From NCBI GenBank assembly GCA_007121115.1, contig SKMI01000134.1:1-41122 (forward strand): a DNA stretch of 41,122 nucleotides, in the 5' to 3' direction. This stretch comes from Paracoccaceae bacterium (GTDB lineage: Bacteria > Pseudomonadota > Alphaproteobacteria > Rhodobacterales > Rhodobacteraceae). Numbering within the stretch: position 1 is the first letter of the stretch; each line of letters begins with the position of its first letter. Made by a program: the position numbers and the translations under genes. Shown here piece after piece: positions 33,823 to 41,122 of the stretch. The notes below the pieces were generated by a model. The model saw nothing but the letters and a program-made list of their open reading frames with translations. It had not been told where the DNA came from and ran no database searches.

Positions 33823-35379
33823 ATGACCCGCATCAGAACGCTGCTCATGGCGTCGGCGGCCCTGTCGCTGCCCGCTGTGGCATCGGCGCAGGCGCCCGAA
33901 AACACGATCGTCACCGCGCTGAGTGCCGACATCACCACCTTCGACATCGCGCAGGTGTCCGAGCGCGGCAACTCCAACATAATGCGCCATATCTTCGCCA
34001 CGCTGGAAACCACCCAGCCCGATGGCAGCATCGCGCCCGACGTGGCCGAGAGCCTGGAAATCACCGAGGATGGCACCGGCTACATCTACACGCTGCACGA
34101 GGGGCTGACCTGCCACGACGGCGAATCGCTGATGGCCGAGGATGTCGCCTATACCTTCAATCGCGCGGCCGACCCGGACAATGGGTTCACCGGCAACGTG
34201 CCGGGCTTCCTGTTCTCGGGGATGCAGTTCATGGGCGCCGAGGCGCTGGACGACCTGCGCGTGCAGATCAACATCCGCACCCCGAACCCCATCGCGCGCG
34301 GTCTGATCGCCGAGGTGATGGTCCACTGCAAGGACGCCTACGAGGCGATGTCCATCGACGAGGCCGGGCAGAACCCCGTCGGTTCCGGGCGCTATCAGAT
34401 GGTCGAATGGGATCGCGGCTCTTCGGTGACGCTGGAGCGTGTGGCGGACGAATCCGAGGCGCCGGTCGAGCGGCTGGTGTTCCGGATCATCCCCGAATCC
34501 TCGACCCGGACGGCGGAACTTCTGGCGGGCAACATCGACCTGGTCACCAACGTGCCGCCCGACCAGCTGGACGTGATCGACAACAACCCCAACACCGAGG
34601 TCTATATCGCGCAGGGCCTGCGCCGCATCTATGTGGGCTTCAACCTGAGCGATGACTTTGCCGCCATGCCCGGCGGTGATGCGATCCAGGACCCGATGGT
34701 GCGCCGCGCGCTGCAATACGCGGTGGACGTGCCCAGCATCTGCACGCAGCTTCTGAACTTCGAATGCGAGCGCGCGACCGGGCTGGTCAACCCGCCGCAC
34801 AATCACCCCGATATCGAACCCTATCCCTATGATCCCGAAACCGCCGAGGCCATGCTGGACGAAGCCGGCTGGGAGCGCGGCGAGGATGGCACGCGGTTTT
34901 CGATCCGCTTCCAGGCCGGGCGTGACCGCTACCTCAATGACGTGAACGTGGTGCAGGCGATCACCCAGATGCTGCAGGACGTGGGCGTCGATGTGGAGCT
35001 GCAGATCCTCGACTGGGCCAGCGGGTTCGTGCCGCTGGTGCGCGAGCGTAACGCCGGGCCGCTCTACTTCCTGGGTTCCGGCGGCAACATCTGGAGCGAG
35101 TTCATCGACATGAACGACCTCAACTCGGTCGATGCGGGCACCAACTACACCCACTGGGACGATCCGCGCTGGTTCGACGGCTGGGAAGTGATCCGTGATC
35201 CGAGCGCCAGCCCCGAGGAGATCGAGGAAACGCGTCTGGAAATGCTGCGCGTCTTCTACGAAGATGGGCCGTGGCTGCACCTCTACTCGCAGCCCGATTT
35301 CTACGCGATGAGCGACCGGCTGAACTTCACACCGCGCCAGGACGAGCGCGTGTATCTGTGGACGGCGACGCTGGACTGA
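33823..35379 (+). CDS. ABC transporter family 5 substrate-binding protein, copy 1
   Basis: This 518-residue periplasmic solute-binding protein (SBP_bac_5) has a Sec signal peptide (MTRIRTLLMASAALSLPAVA, likely cleavage after ASA/AQA); there is no lipobox Cys. The mature protein has IVTALSADITTFD, LEITEDGTGYIYTLHEGLTC, NPVGSGRYQMVEWDRG, RRALQYAVDVPSICTQLL and a C-terminal YTHWDDPRWFDGW. The family binds di/oligopeptides and related compounds and hands them to DppBC-type permeases. ATG 33823 follows AGGAGACCAAGAG. It is a close paralogue (about two-thirds identical by eye) of the protein at 38613. Confidence 0.93.
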   Translation: MTRIRTLLMASAALSLPAVASAQAPENTIVTALSADITTFDIAQVSERGNSNIMRHIFATLETTQPDGSIAPDVAESLEITEDGTGYIYTLHEGLTCHDGESLMAEDVAYTFNRAADPDNGFTGNVPGFLFSGMQFMGAEALDDLRVQINIRTPNPIARGLIAEVMVHCKDAYEAMSIDEAGQNPVGSGRYQMVEWDRGSSVTLERVADESEAPVERLVFRIIPESSTRTAELLAGNIDLVTNVPPDQLDVIDNNPNTEVYIAQGLRRIYVGFNLSDDFAAMPGGDAIQDPMVRRALQYAVDVPSICTQLLNFECERATGLVNPPHNHPDIEPYPYDPETAEAMLDEAGWERGEDGTRFSIRFQAGRDRYLNDVNVVQAITQMLQDVGVDVELQILDWASGFVPLVRERNAGPLYFLGSGGNIWSEFIDMNDLNSVDAGTNYTHWDDPRWFDGWEVIRDPSASPEEIEETRLEMLRVFYEDGPWLHLYSQPDFYAMSDRLNFTPRQDERVYLWTATLD

Positions 35380-35442
35380 CCGGCGCCGACCATCCGGTGC
35401 GACCGGCGGGAGCGCCGTCGCCGCGCCGGGCGAACAACGGGG

Positions 35443-35461
35443 GCGCCGGGGTTGCCGGCGC
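35443..35461 (+). other. Hairpin between binding-protein and permease genes
   Basis: GCGCCGG (35443-35449) pairs with CCGGCGC (35455-35461) over a 5-base loop in the 139-base gap after the binding-protein gene. Hairpins here commonly stabilise binding-protein mRNA or partly terminate, keeping permease levels lower. Role inferred. Confidence 0.5.
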
Positions 35462-35518
35462 TTCCGCCCCTCTTGCAACGCCCCGCATCCTGTGGATGCG
35501 CGTGCACGGGTCAGACTC

Positions 35519-36493
35519 ATGTGGACATTCCTGCTCCGGCGCCTCTGGCAAAGCGTGATCGTGCTGATCGGGGTGACCCTGATCAGTTTCATCGCGCTGC
35601 AGATCGGCGGCGATCCGACTTATCTGTTCGTCTCGGAAAACGCGAGCACCGAGGAAATCGAGCGCGCCCGGCGCGTGCTGGGTTTCGACCGGCCGCTGCA
35701 TGTGCAGTACCTGTCCTATGTCTGGGACGTGATGCGGCTGGACTTCGGCACCTCGCTGACCTTTCGCCAACCGGCGATGGACGTGGTGCTGGCCGCGCTG
35801 CCCGCGAGCATAGAACTCACGCTCTTCTCGCTGATCCTGGCGATCGTTATCTCCATCCCGCTGGGCATCGTCTCGGCGCTCTATCGCGGCAAGCCTGTGG
35901 ATGGCGGGATCATGACCTTCGCCATGATCGGCCAGTCGATCCCCAACTTCTGGATGGGGATCATGATGATCATGTTCTTCGGGCTGTATCTGTCCTGGTT
36001 CCCGATCTCGGGGCATGTGCCGTTCCTGCGCCCGCTGTTTCACGGCGATTTCGCGCGTGCATTCGGCAATCTGCCGCAGACGCTGCATTACCTGATCATG
36101 CCCGCGCTGGCGGTCGGCTCCTACACGCTGGCGCGCAACGCGCGGCTGGTGCGGTCTTCGATGCTGGAGGTGCTGCAGCAGGATTACGTGCGCACCGCGC
36201 GGTCCAAGGGGATTTCGGAAACCCGCGTCATCATCCATCACGCGCTGCGCAACGCGTGGCTGCCGGTGGTCACCATGATCGGGCTGGAATTCGGCTTCGT
36301 GCTGGGCGGCGTGGTGGTGGTGGAGACGGTGTTTTCCTACCCCGGGGTGGGGCGGCTGGTGTTCAACGCCATCAACCAGCGCGACATTCCGGTGGTGCAG
36401 GCGGCGGTGATCGTCATCGCGCTGATCTTCATTCTTCTGAACCTGATCGTCGATCTGATCTATGCGCGGCTGGATCCGCGCGTGAAACTCTGA
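35519..36493 (+). CDS. ABC transporter permease, DppB type
   Basis: This inner-membrane permease of about 324 residues begins MWTFLLRRLWQSVIVLIGVT with the first membrane span. Further spans are at IELTLFSLILAIVISIPLGI, FWMGIMMIMFFGLYLSWFPI, TMIGLEFGFVLGGVVVVETV and AAVIVIALIFILLNLIVDLI. The cytoplasmic EAA-like loop that contacts the ATPase is LQQDYVRTARSKGISETRVI. GTG 35492 is an alternative start; ATG 35519 fits the family. It forms the channel with the DppC-type protein 16 bases downstream. Predicted peptide import. Confidence 0.93.
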   Translation: MWTFLLRRLWQSVIVLIGVTLISFIALQIGGDPTYLFVSENASTEEIERARRVLGFDRPLHVQYLSYVWDVMRLDFGTSLTFRQPAMDVVLAALPASIELTLFSLILAIVISIPLGIVSALYRGKPVDGGIMTFAMIGQSIPNFWMGIMMIMFFGLYLSWFPISGHVPFLRPLFHGDFARAFGNLPQTLHYLIMPALAVGSYTLARNARLVRSSMLEVLQQDYVRTARSKGISETRVIIHHALRNAWLPVVTMIGLEFGFVLGGVVVVETVFSYPGVGRLVFNAINQRDIPVVQAAVIVIALIFILLNLIVDLIYARLDPRVKL

Positions 36494-36509
36494 ACCCGGG
36501 GGTCACCGC

Positions 36510-37460
36510 ATGGCACTGCCCACCGAAAGCCCGCCCACTGGCGCCACCACCGCCCACATGCCGGACGCGCAATTGCCGCCGGCACCGACCTGGCGGCGCG
36601 AGTTGCGCCGGGCCTGGATCAGCATGGTGGCCAGCCGCTGGGCTCTGTTCGGGCTGATTATCCTACTGATCGCGATCATCGTGGGTATATTCGGGCCCGC
36701 GCTTGCGCCGTTTGACCCCAACCGCCAGAACATCATGCTGCGCCTTGTCGAACCCGGCGGAGCGGGGCCGGGCGGGGCGGTCTACTGGATGGGCTCGGAT
36801 TCGCTTGGGCGCGATGTGTTCTCGCGGCTGCTCTATGGCGCGCGGGTGTCGCTGCTGGTGGGGTTTGCCGCCATCGCCGTGGGTGGGACCATCGGCATCA
36901 TCGCCGGGCTGCTGTCGGGGTATTTCGGCGGCTGGGTGGATGACATCATCATGCGGCTGGGCGATATCCAGCTGGCGTTTCCCTTCATCCTGCTGGCGAT
37001 CATGTTCCTTGTGGTGCTGGGGCCGGGGTTGATGAACATCATCCTGGTCCTCGGGATCGGGCAATGGATCACCTATGCCCGGATCGTCCGGGCCGAAACG
37101 CTGAGCCTGCGCGAGAAGGAATATGTCGAAGCCGCCCGCGCCATGGGCGACAGTACCGTGTCGATCATGTTTCGCACCATCCTGCCCAACATCATGGCGC
37201 CGCTGACGGTGATCGCGTCCTTCAACGTGGCCAGCGTCATCCTGTCCGAGGCGGCGCTGTCCTTCCTGGGCCTGGGCGTGCCGCCGAACGTGCCCACCTG
37301 GGGCAGCATGCTGGCGGAAAGCCGCGAGCATCTGCTGTCGAACCGCTGGTGGCTGGCGATCTTCCCCGGCATGGCGATCGTCTTTGTGGTGCTGGCCTTC
37401 AATATCATGGGCGACTGGCTGCGCGATCATCTGGACCCACGGCTGCGCGAGCAGGGATAA
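36510..37460 (+). CDS. ABC transporter permease, DppC type
   Basis: This 316-residue permease has an N-terminal Pro-rich cytoplasmic leader (about 30 residues), a first span WALFGLIILLIAIIVGIFGP, the DppC-family loop MGSDSLGRDVFSRLLYGARV and further spans (LLVGFAAIAVGGTIGIIAGL, FPFILLAIMFLVVLGP). The ATPase-contact loop is LREKEYVEAARAMGDSTVSI. The C terminus NIMGDWLRDHLDPRLR is typical. It pairs with the upstream DppB-type protein. Downstream are 311 noncoding bases that carry the gntR promoter. Confidence 0.93.
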   Translation: MALPTESPPTGATTAHMPDAQLPPAPTWRRELRRAWISMVASRWALFGLIILLIAIIVGIFGPALAPFDPNRQNIMLRLVEPGGAGPGGAVYWMGSDSLGRDVFSRLLYGARVSLLVGFAAIAVGGTIGIIAGLLSGYFGGWVDDIIMRLGDIQLAFPFILLAIMFLVVLGPGLMNIILVLGIGQWITYARIVRAETLSLREKEYVEAARAMGDSTVSIMFRTILPNIMAPLTVIASFNVASVILSEAALSFLGLGVPPNVPTWGSMLAESREHLLSNRWWLAIFPGMAIVFVVLAFNIMGDWLRDHLDPRLREQG

Positions 37461-37492
37461 ACCCTTCGCGGGCGCGCCGGTCAGGGAAATCC

Positions 37493-37536
37493 TTGACAAG
37501 CGGGCGTCGGCTGCGCACTCTGACGATTGTCGACAA
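37493..37536 (+). promoter_or_regulatory. gntR promoter with TTGTCGACAA operator
   Basis: In the 311-base gap 37461-37771, TTGACA (37493-37498) is followed by a weak -10 CACTCT (37516-37521, 17-base spacer) and the perfect palindrome TTGTCGACAA (37527-37536) at about +1 to +10. This is the best copy of the operator shared with 19.19 and 33.63 kb and suggests that the regulator represses itself. The remaining leader of about 235 bases holds a TTTTTT run at 37651 but no convincing structure. Confidence 0.7.
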
Positions 37537-37771
37537 CTTTCTGTTTACACTGGTACGTCTGTCATGACCCTGTTCCGCCCGAACGCATCGCACAGCCGCC
37601 GCCCTCGCCCGAAGGCGCGCCGGGCCGCGCGCGTATCTGTCGCGCAAGGGTTTTTTCCGTGCCGGTGCCAGTCCCGGCGCGTTAGAGTAGGGGCGTTCGC
37701 GGGCGGCGGCTTTCCGTTTGGGGCGGCGTGCGCGGCACCGATTGCAGCGAAGGACAGGACAGGAGCAGCGC

Positions 37772-38470
37772 ATGGCTGACATTTCAGCGCGGCTGGAACC
37801 GCGCGAAGCAAGTGATTTGGCCCCGATCCACAACCAGCCCCTGCGGGTGCAGATTGCGTCGCGCCTGCGCGATGCGATCATCTCGGGGCGGTTGCCGCCG
37901 GGCACGGTGCTGGTGGAAACCGCATTGGCCGAGCAGTTGAACGTCTCGCGCGCGCCGATCCGCGAGGCGGTGCAGATCCTCGAAAACGACGGGCTGGTGG
38001 AATCGGTCGCCTACAAGGGCAAGCGCGTGAAGCCGCTGACCGCGCGCGAGGTCGAGGAAATCTATGGCCTGCGCGAGCTCTTCGAAGTCGCCGCCGTCGA
38101 GCGCATCCTGGACCGGCAGGTGTCCGTCGCACCGCTGGCGGAATGCTGCGCGGCAATGGAGGCCGCCGTGCGCGACGACGATTACGAGGCGCTTGTGGCG
38201 GCCGATGAAGCCTTTCACCGCACGCTGATCCGGCTTTCGGATCATGCGTTGCTGCTGACGCTGTGGAACAACCTCTACATGCGCATCCACCAGATCATGG
38301 CGCTGCGCAACCGGGGCGAGCGCAACCTGGCCGAGATCGCCGGGAACCACCCGCCCATCGTGCGCGCGCTGGAAGCGGGCGACCGCGCCGAAGCGACGCG
38401 GCTGATCGCGCAGCACACGCGCGCGCTTGCCGATTTCGACCCTGAGAGCATTGCACAGGTGTCGCAGTGA
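37772..38470 (+). CDS. GntR-family regulator, FadR/FCD subgroup
   Basis: This 232-residue regulator has an N-terminal winged helix (residues about 20-80: LRVQIASRLRDAIISGRLPP, LAEQLNVSRAPIREAVQILE) and an all-helical FCD ligand domain (about 90-225) with candidate metal or ligand residues in EAFHRTLIRLS, NHPPIVRALEAGD and AQHTRAL. FCD proteins usually repress catabolic operons until a carboxylate-type inducer binds, and bind short palindromes such as TTGTCGACAA, seen at its own promoter. ATG 37772 follows AGGAG. It is the probable regulator of the whole island. Confidence 0.9.
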   Translation: MADISARLEPREASDLAPIHNQPLRVQIASRLRDAIISGRLPPGTVLVETALAEQLNVSRAPIREAVQILENDGLVESVAYKGKRVKPLTAREVEEIYGLRELFEVAAVERILDRQVSVAPLAECCAAMEAAVRDDDYEALVAADEAFHRTLIRLSDHALLLTLWNNLYMRIHQIMALRNRGERNLAEIAGNHPPIVRALEAGDRAEATRLIAQHTRALADFDPESIAQVSQ

Positions 38471-38474
38471 TGGC

Positions 38475-38510
38475 CCCGCCGGGATGGCATGAACGCATGC
38501 CCCCGGCGGG
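38475..38510 (+). terminator. Hairpin after gntR
   Basis: Outer stem CCCGCCGGG (38475-38483) with CCCGGCGGG (38502-38510) and inner stem GGCATG (38486-38491) with CATGCC (38496-38501) form a 15-bp stem with a 2-base bulge and AACG loop, starting 5 bases after the gntR stop. No T tract. Probably terminates or limits readthrough into the second binding-protein gene. Confidence 0.6.
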
Positions 38511-38612
38511 ATCATGCCCCCGGGCGCAGACCTTGCGTCACGCCCCTAACCAAGGTCACGGCCGTGCGTCGGCCGCGACCGCCTTTCCCCCTGTCCAACA
38601 GCGAGACACGTC

Positions 38613-40163
38613 ATGACCAGAATAAGAAGTCTGCTTCTTGCCAGCACCGCGGGGCTGGCCGTTGCCGCGACCGGCCATGCCCAACCCGCCGACGACACCA
38701 TCGTCGTTGGCCTGAGTGCGGATATCAACACCTTCGAACCCGGCAACATCTCGTCGCGGCCGAACTCGAACATCGCGCGCCATATCTTCGGCACGCTGTT
38801 CACCATCGACGGCGACGGCAACCACCTGCCCGACCTGGCCGAAAGCCTTGAAATCTCGGACGACGGGACAGCATACGTCTATACCCTGCGTGAAGGTCTG
38901 ACCTGCCACGACGGTGAACCGCTGACCGCCGAAGGCGCCGCCTTCAGCTTCAACCGCGTGGCCGATCCCGATAACGCCTTCACCGGCAACACGCCGGGCT
39001 TCGTGTTCTCCTCCATCGGGTTCGAAAGCGCCGAGGCGCTGGACGAACGCCGCGTGCAGATCAACATCGCGCGCCCCAACCCCATCGCTTTCGGCCTGAT
39101 CGCCGAGGTTTTCATCCACTGTGCCGACTACTACCAGAACAACTCGCTCGACCATCTGGCGGCGAACCCCGTCGGTTCGGGTCCCTATCGGCTGGCGGAA
39201 TGGGACGTCGGCTCGAATGTGACGCTGGAGCGCGTGGGCGAGCCCGGTCACTTCGACCGGATCGAGTGGCGGATCATCCCCGAAGCCTCGACCCGCACGG
39301 CGGAACTGATCGCAGGTAACGTGGACATCATCGAGAACGTCTCGCCCGACCAGGTGGACGTGATCGACAACTCCGGCACCGCCGAGATGCAGATCGTGCA
39401 GGGCACGCGCCGCATCTACGTGGGCTTCAACCTGTCCGAGCGGCAATCGCAACTGCCCGGCGGTGACGCGATCCAGGACCCGATGGTGCGCCGCGCATTG
39501 CAATACGCGGTCGACGTGCCCACCATCTGCGCGCAGCTTCTGCAGTTCGAGTGCGAGCGCGCCACGGGCCTCGTGAACCCGCCCAACGATCACCCGGATC
39601 TGGAGCCCTATCCCTTCGAGCCCGAAACCGCCGAAGCGATGCTGGACGAGGCCGGCTGGCCCCGCGCCGATGACGGCACCCGCTTCTCCATCCGCTTCCA
39701 GGCAGGGCGCGGGCGCTACCTGAACGATGTCAACGTTGTGCAGGCGATCACCCAGATGCTGCAGGACGTGGGCGTCGATGTGGAACTGGACCTGATGGAC
39801 TGGTCCACGCAGTTCATCCCGCTGATCCGCCAGCGCGATGCCGGGCCGCTCTACTTCCTCGGCTCGGGCGGGGCGCTGTGGTCGCCGCTCTACGACATGA
39901 CCGACCTCGCCACGGTGGACGCCGGGACCAACTACACCCACTGGGATGACGACCGCTGGTTCAGCCGCTGGGCGGATATCGCCGCCACCGATGACGAGGC
40001 CGAACAGCGCGAGATCATCGACGAGATGCTGCAGGTCTTCTACGATGACGGGCCGTGGCTGCACCTCTACTTCCAGCCGGACTTCTATGGCGTGAGCAAC
40101 CGCATCAACTGGACCGCGCGTCCGGATGAAAAGGTCTATCTGTTCGACGCCACGCTGAACTGA
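38613..40163 (+). CDS. ABC transporter family 5 substrate-binding protein, copy 2
   Basis: This 516-residue periplasmic SBP_bac_5 protein has a Sec signal peptide (MTRIRSLLLASTAGLAVAAT, cleavage near GHA-QPA). It parallels copy 1 along its whole length: IVVGLSADINTFE, ALQYAVDVPTICAQLLQFEC, NPVGSGPYRLAEWDVG and YTHWDDDRWFSRW. Differences are scattered, so it is an older duplicate that may bind a related ligand and share the same permeases; no second permease set is seen in the window. ATG 38613 has only a weak ribosome site (GAGACACGTC). No palindrome was found in the 142-base gap upstream. Confidence 0.92.
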   Translation: MTRIRSLLLASTAGLAVAATGHAQPADDTIVVGLSADINTFEPGNISSRPNSNIARHIFGTLFTIDGDGNHLPDLAESLEISDDGTAYVYTLREGLTCHDGEPLTAEGAAFSFNRVADPDNAFTGNTPGFVFSSIGFESAEALDERRVQINIARPNPIAFGLIAEVFIHCADYYQNNSLDHLAANPVGSGPYRLAEWDVGSNVTLERVGEPGHFDRIEWRIIPEASTRTAELIAGNVDIIENVSPDQVDVIDNSGTAEMQIVQGTRRIYVGFNLSERQSQLPGGDAIQDPMVRRALQYAVDVPTICAQLLQFECERATGLVNPPNDHPDLEPYPFEPETAEAMLDEAGWPRADDGTRFSIRFQAGRGRYLNDVNVVQAITQMLQDVGVDVELDLMDWSTQFIPLIRQRDAGPLYFLGSGGALWSPLYDMTDLATVDAGTNYTHWDDDRWFSRWADIAATDDEAEQREIIDEMLQVFYDDGPWLHLYFQPDFYGVSNRINWTARPDEKVYLFDATLN

Positions 40164-40174
40164 TCCGACACTGC

Positions 40175-40196
40175 GCGGCCCGCACGGGCGGGCCGC
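40175..40196 (+). other. First hairpin after binding-protein copy 2
   Basis: GCGGCCCGC (40175-40183) pairs with GCGGGCCGC (40188-40196) around an ACGG loop, 11 bases past the stop. It is followed closely by a second, T-tailed hairpin. Possibly an mRNA-stabilising stem. Confidence 0.55.
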
Positions 40197-40206
40197 CCCT
40201 GCCACA

Positions 40207-40237
40207 GCCGCGGCGGCGCCAACCGCCGCGGCCTTTT
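40207..40237 (+). terminator. Intrinsic terminator before the M14 gene
   Basis: A 10-bp stem GCCGCGGCGG (40207-40216) with CCGCCGCGGC (40223-40232) is followed by CTTTTCCT. This is the clearest intrinsic terminator in the window. It ends 17 bases before the M14 ATG, so it can act as an attenuator between binding protein and peptidase. Confidence 0.8.
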
Positions 40238-40253
40238 CCTGCCGAGGTTCCCC

Positions 40254-41122
40254 ATGCCCAAGGTCGACATCCCGTTCGACACTTATCACGATCATGACGC
40301 CATGACCGCGCATCTGCGCACGCTGGTCGATGCCTTCCCGCATCTGGCCCGCATGACATCGGTCGCCAAGTCCTTTCAGGGCCGCGATGTCTGGCTGATC
40401 GAGATCACCAACCCCGACACCGGCCCGGCGCTGGAAAAACCCGGCTACTACATCGACGCCCAGATCCACGCCGAGGAACACGCCACCTCGGCCACGGCGC
40501 TCTATGCGGTGTGGTATCTGCTGGAAAACTACGGCCATGACGAACAGGTCACACGGCTGGTCGACCAGCAGGTGTTCTACATCCTGCCGCGCATCAACCC
40601 CGATGGCGCCGAGCTTTCGTTGCAGCCGCCCTATTACAACTGGTGCGGCAACGGTCGCTACATGCCCGGCGCCGACCGGATTTCCGGCCTGATCCCCGAG
40701 GATATCGACGGCGACGGCTACCTTGTCTGGATGCGCGTCCCCGACCCGTCAGGCGAGTGGAAGAAGAGCCCCGACAACCCCGATATCATGATCCAGCGCG
40801 GCCCGCACGAACACGGGGGCGAATACTTCCGGCTCTACCCCGAAGGCACCATCCGCGATCATGACGGCGTGAACGTGCCGATCGAAAAGCCCTTCGACGG
40901 CAACATGAACCGCAACTTCCCCACCAACTGGTCGCCGCAGGAATACGGTGGCGGCATCCATCCGCTGTCCGAACCCGAGGCCAAGGGCATGGCCGAGGTG
41001 ATCCTCGCGCGGCCCAACATCTGCGGGATGTGCGCCTATCACACCCATGGCGGCATCATCCTGCGCCCGTCGATGACGCGCCCCGACAGCGCCATGGGCG
41101 CGGCCGACATCAACCTCTACAA
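40254..41122 (+). CDS. M14 zinc carboxypeptidase, 3' partial
   Basis: The frame runs from ATG 40254 (GAGG ten bases upstream) to the window end without a stop, giving 289 residues. Zinc ligands H72 and E75 lie in YIDAQIHAEEHATSATAL (HxxE), and the third His is in CAYHTHGGIILRP; substrate-side VFYILPRINPDGAELS and NMNRNFPTNWSP (carboxylate-binding Asn-Arg) are typical of M14 carboxypeptidases. No signal peptide, so probably cytoplasmic, acting on imported peptides. The catalytic Glu should lie beyond the window. Fourth distinct peptidase family in the island. Confidence 0.88.
   Translation, partial: MPKVDIPFDTYHDHDAMTAHLRTLVDAFPHLARMTSVAKSFQGRDVWLIEITNPDTGPALEKPGYYIDAQIHAEEHATSATALYAVWYLLENYGHDEQVTRLVDQQVFYILPRINPDGAELSLQPPYYNWCGNGRYMPGADRISGLIPEDIDGDGYLVWMRVPDPSGEWKKSPDNPDIMIQRGPHEHGGEYFRLYPEGTIRDHDGVNVPIEKPFDGNMNRNFPTNWSPQEYGGGIHPLSEPEAKGMAEVILARPNICGMCAYHTHGGIILRPSMTRPDSAMGAADINLY

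Noticed and set aside
33581..33826. Open frame of 81 codons upstream of the first binding protein
   Set aside because: It spans the promoter and operator and ends at the binding-protein start; no ribosome site or recognisable protein pattern.
37629..37656. Short stem followed by TTTTTT in the gntR leader, possible attenuator
   Set aside because: Only a 5-bp stem with a 7-base loop, and five bases separate it from the T run; too weak to call.
37564..37779. Open frame of 71 codons in the gntR leader
   Set aside because: Arg/Ala-rich composition typical of shadow frames in GC-rich DNA, no ribosome site, and it overlaps the gntR start; not supported as a gene.

Overview
The window is GC-rich (roughly two-thirds G+C by eye) chromosomal DNA from an alphaproteobacterium, most likely a Rhodobacterales/Rhodobacteraceae member. 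The evidence is scpA-scpB and glmU-glmS gene pairs with alphaproteobacterial-style proteins, an FNR/FnrL-like box beside universal stress genes, strong third-position GC bias, and long chains of genes joined by ATGA overlaps. I see no rRNA, tRNA, CRISPR array, insertion sequence or phage gene.

Region 1 (1-9.8 kb) is mostly housekeeping. It holds a partial GT32-like glycosyltransferase, scpA-scpB (chromosome condensation), a 54-residue basic protein of unknown role, and a 2Fe-2S/ASKHA reductive activator of corrinoid proteins. Three tandem universal stress proteins follow on the minus strand, with an FNR-type promoter in front of the first-transcribed one, and then glmU-glmS (UDP-GlcNAc synthesis).

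Region 2 (9.85-41.1 kb, continuing past the window) is a large accessory catabolic island. A tightly packed eight-gene minus-strand operon (19.1 to 9.85 kb) encodes two DUF4438 paralogues, an Ldh2-family dehydrogenase, a creatinase-like M24 protein lacking metal ligands, an amidohydrolase, an aminotransferase, a glycosidase-like TIM-barrel protein of unknown function and an allantoinase/dihydroorotase-type cyclic amidohydrolase. Facing away from it on the plus strand are an M32 carboxypeptidase, a second aminotransferase, a VOC protein, an aspartoacylase-type M14 protein, a PuuE-type allantoinase, a ureidoglycolate lyase and a DapA-family aldolase, ending at a hairpin near 26.06 kb. A second plus-strand unit (26.1-31.3 kb) carries an epimerase, two Gfo/Idh/MocA oxidoreductases, an SDR and an M20 dipeptidase. 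A dipeptide-type ABC transporter follows (two ATPases minus; binding protein and two permeases plus), then a GntR/FadR-family regulator, a second paralogous binding protein and an M14 carboxypeptidase cut by the window end.

The most interesting signal is a shared palindrome, TGTCGACA in an ATTGTCGACAAT-like context. It occurs in the 19.1 kb divergent promoter region, upstream of the transporter binding protein at 33.6 kb and upstream of the GntR gene at 37.5 kb, each time about 38-42 bp downstream of a TTGAC(A/G) hexamer. This suggests that one GntR-type repressor controls import plus both catabolic arms. My reading, which is inference, is a substrate-induced pathway that imports a peptide-like compound, trims it with at least four peptidase families, opens a cyclic amide/ureide ring and oxidises, transaminates and cleaves the remainder. 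The actual substrate cannot be read from the sequence.
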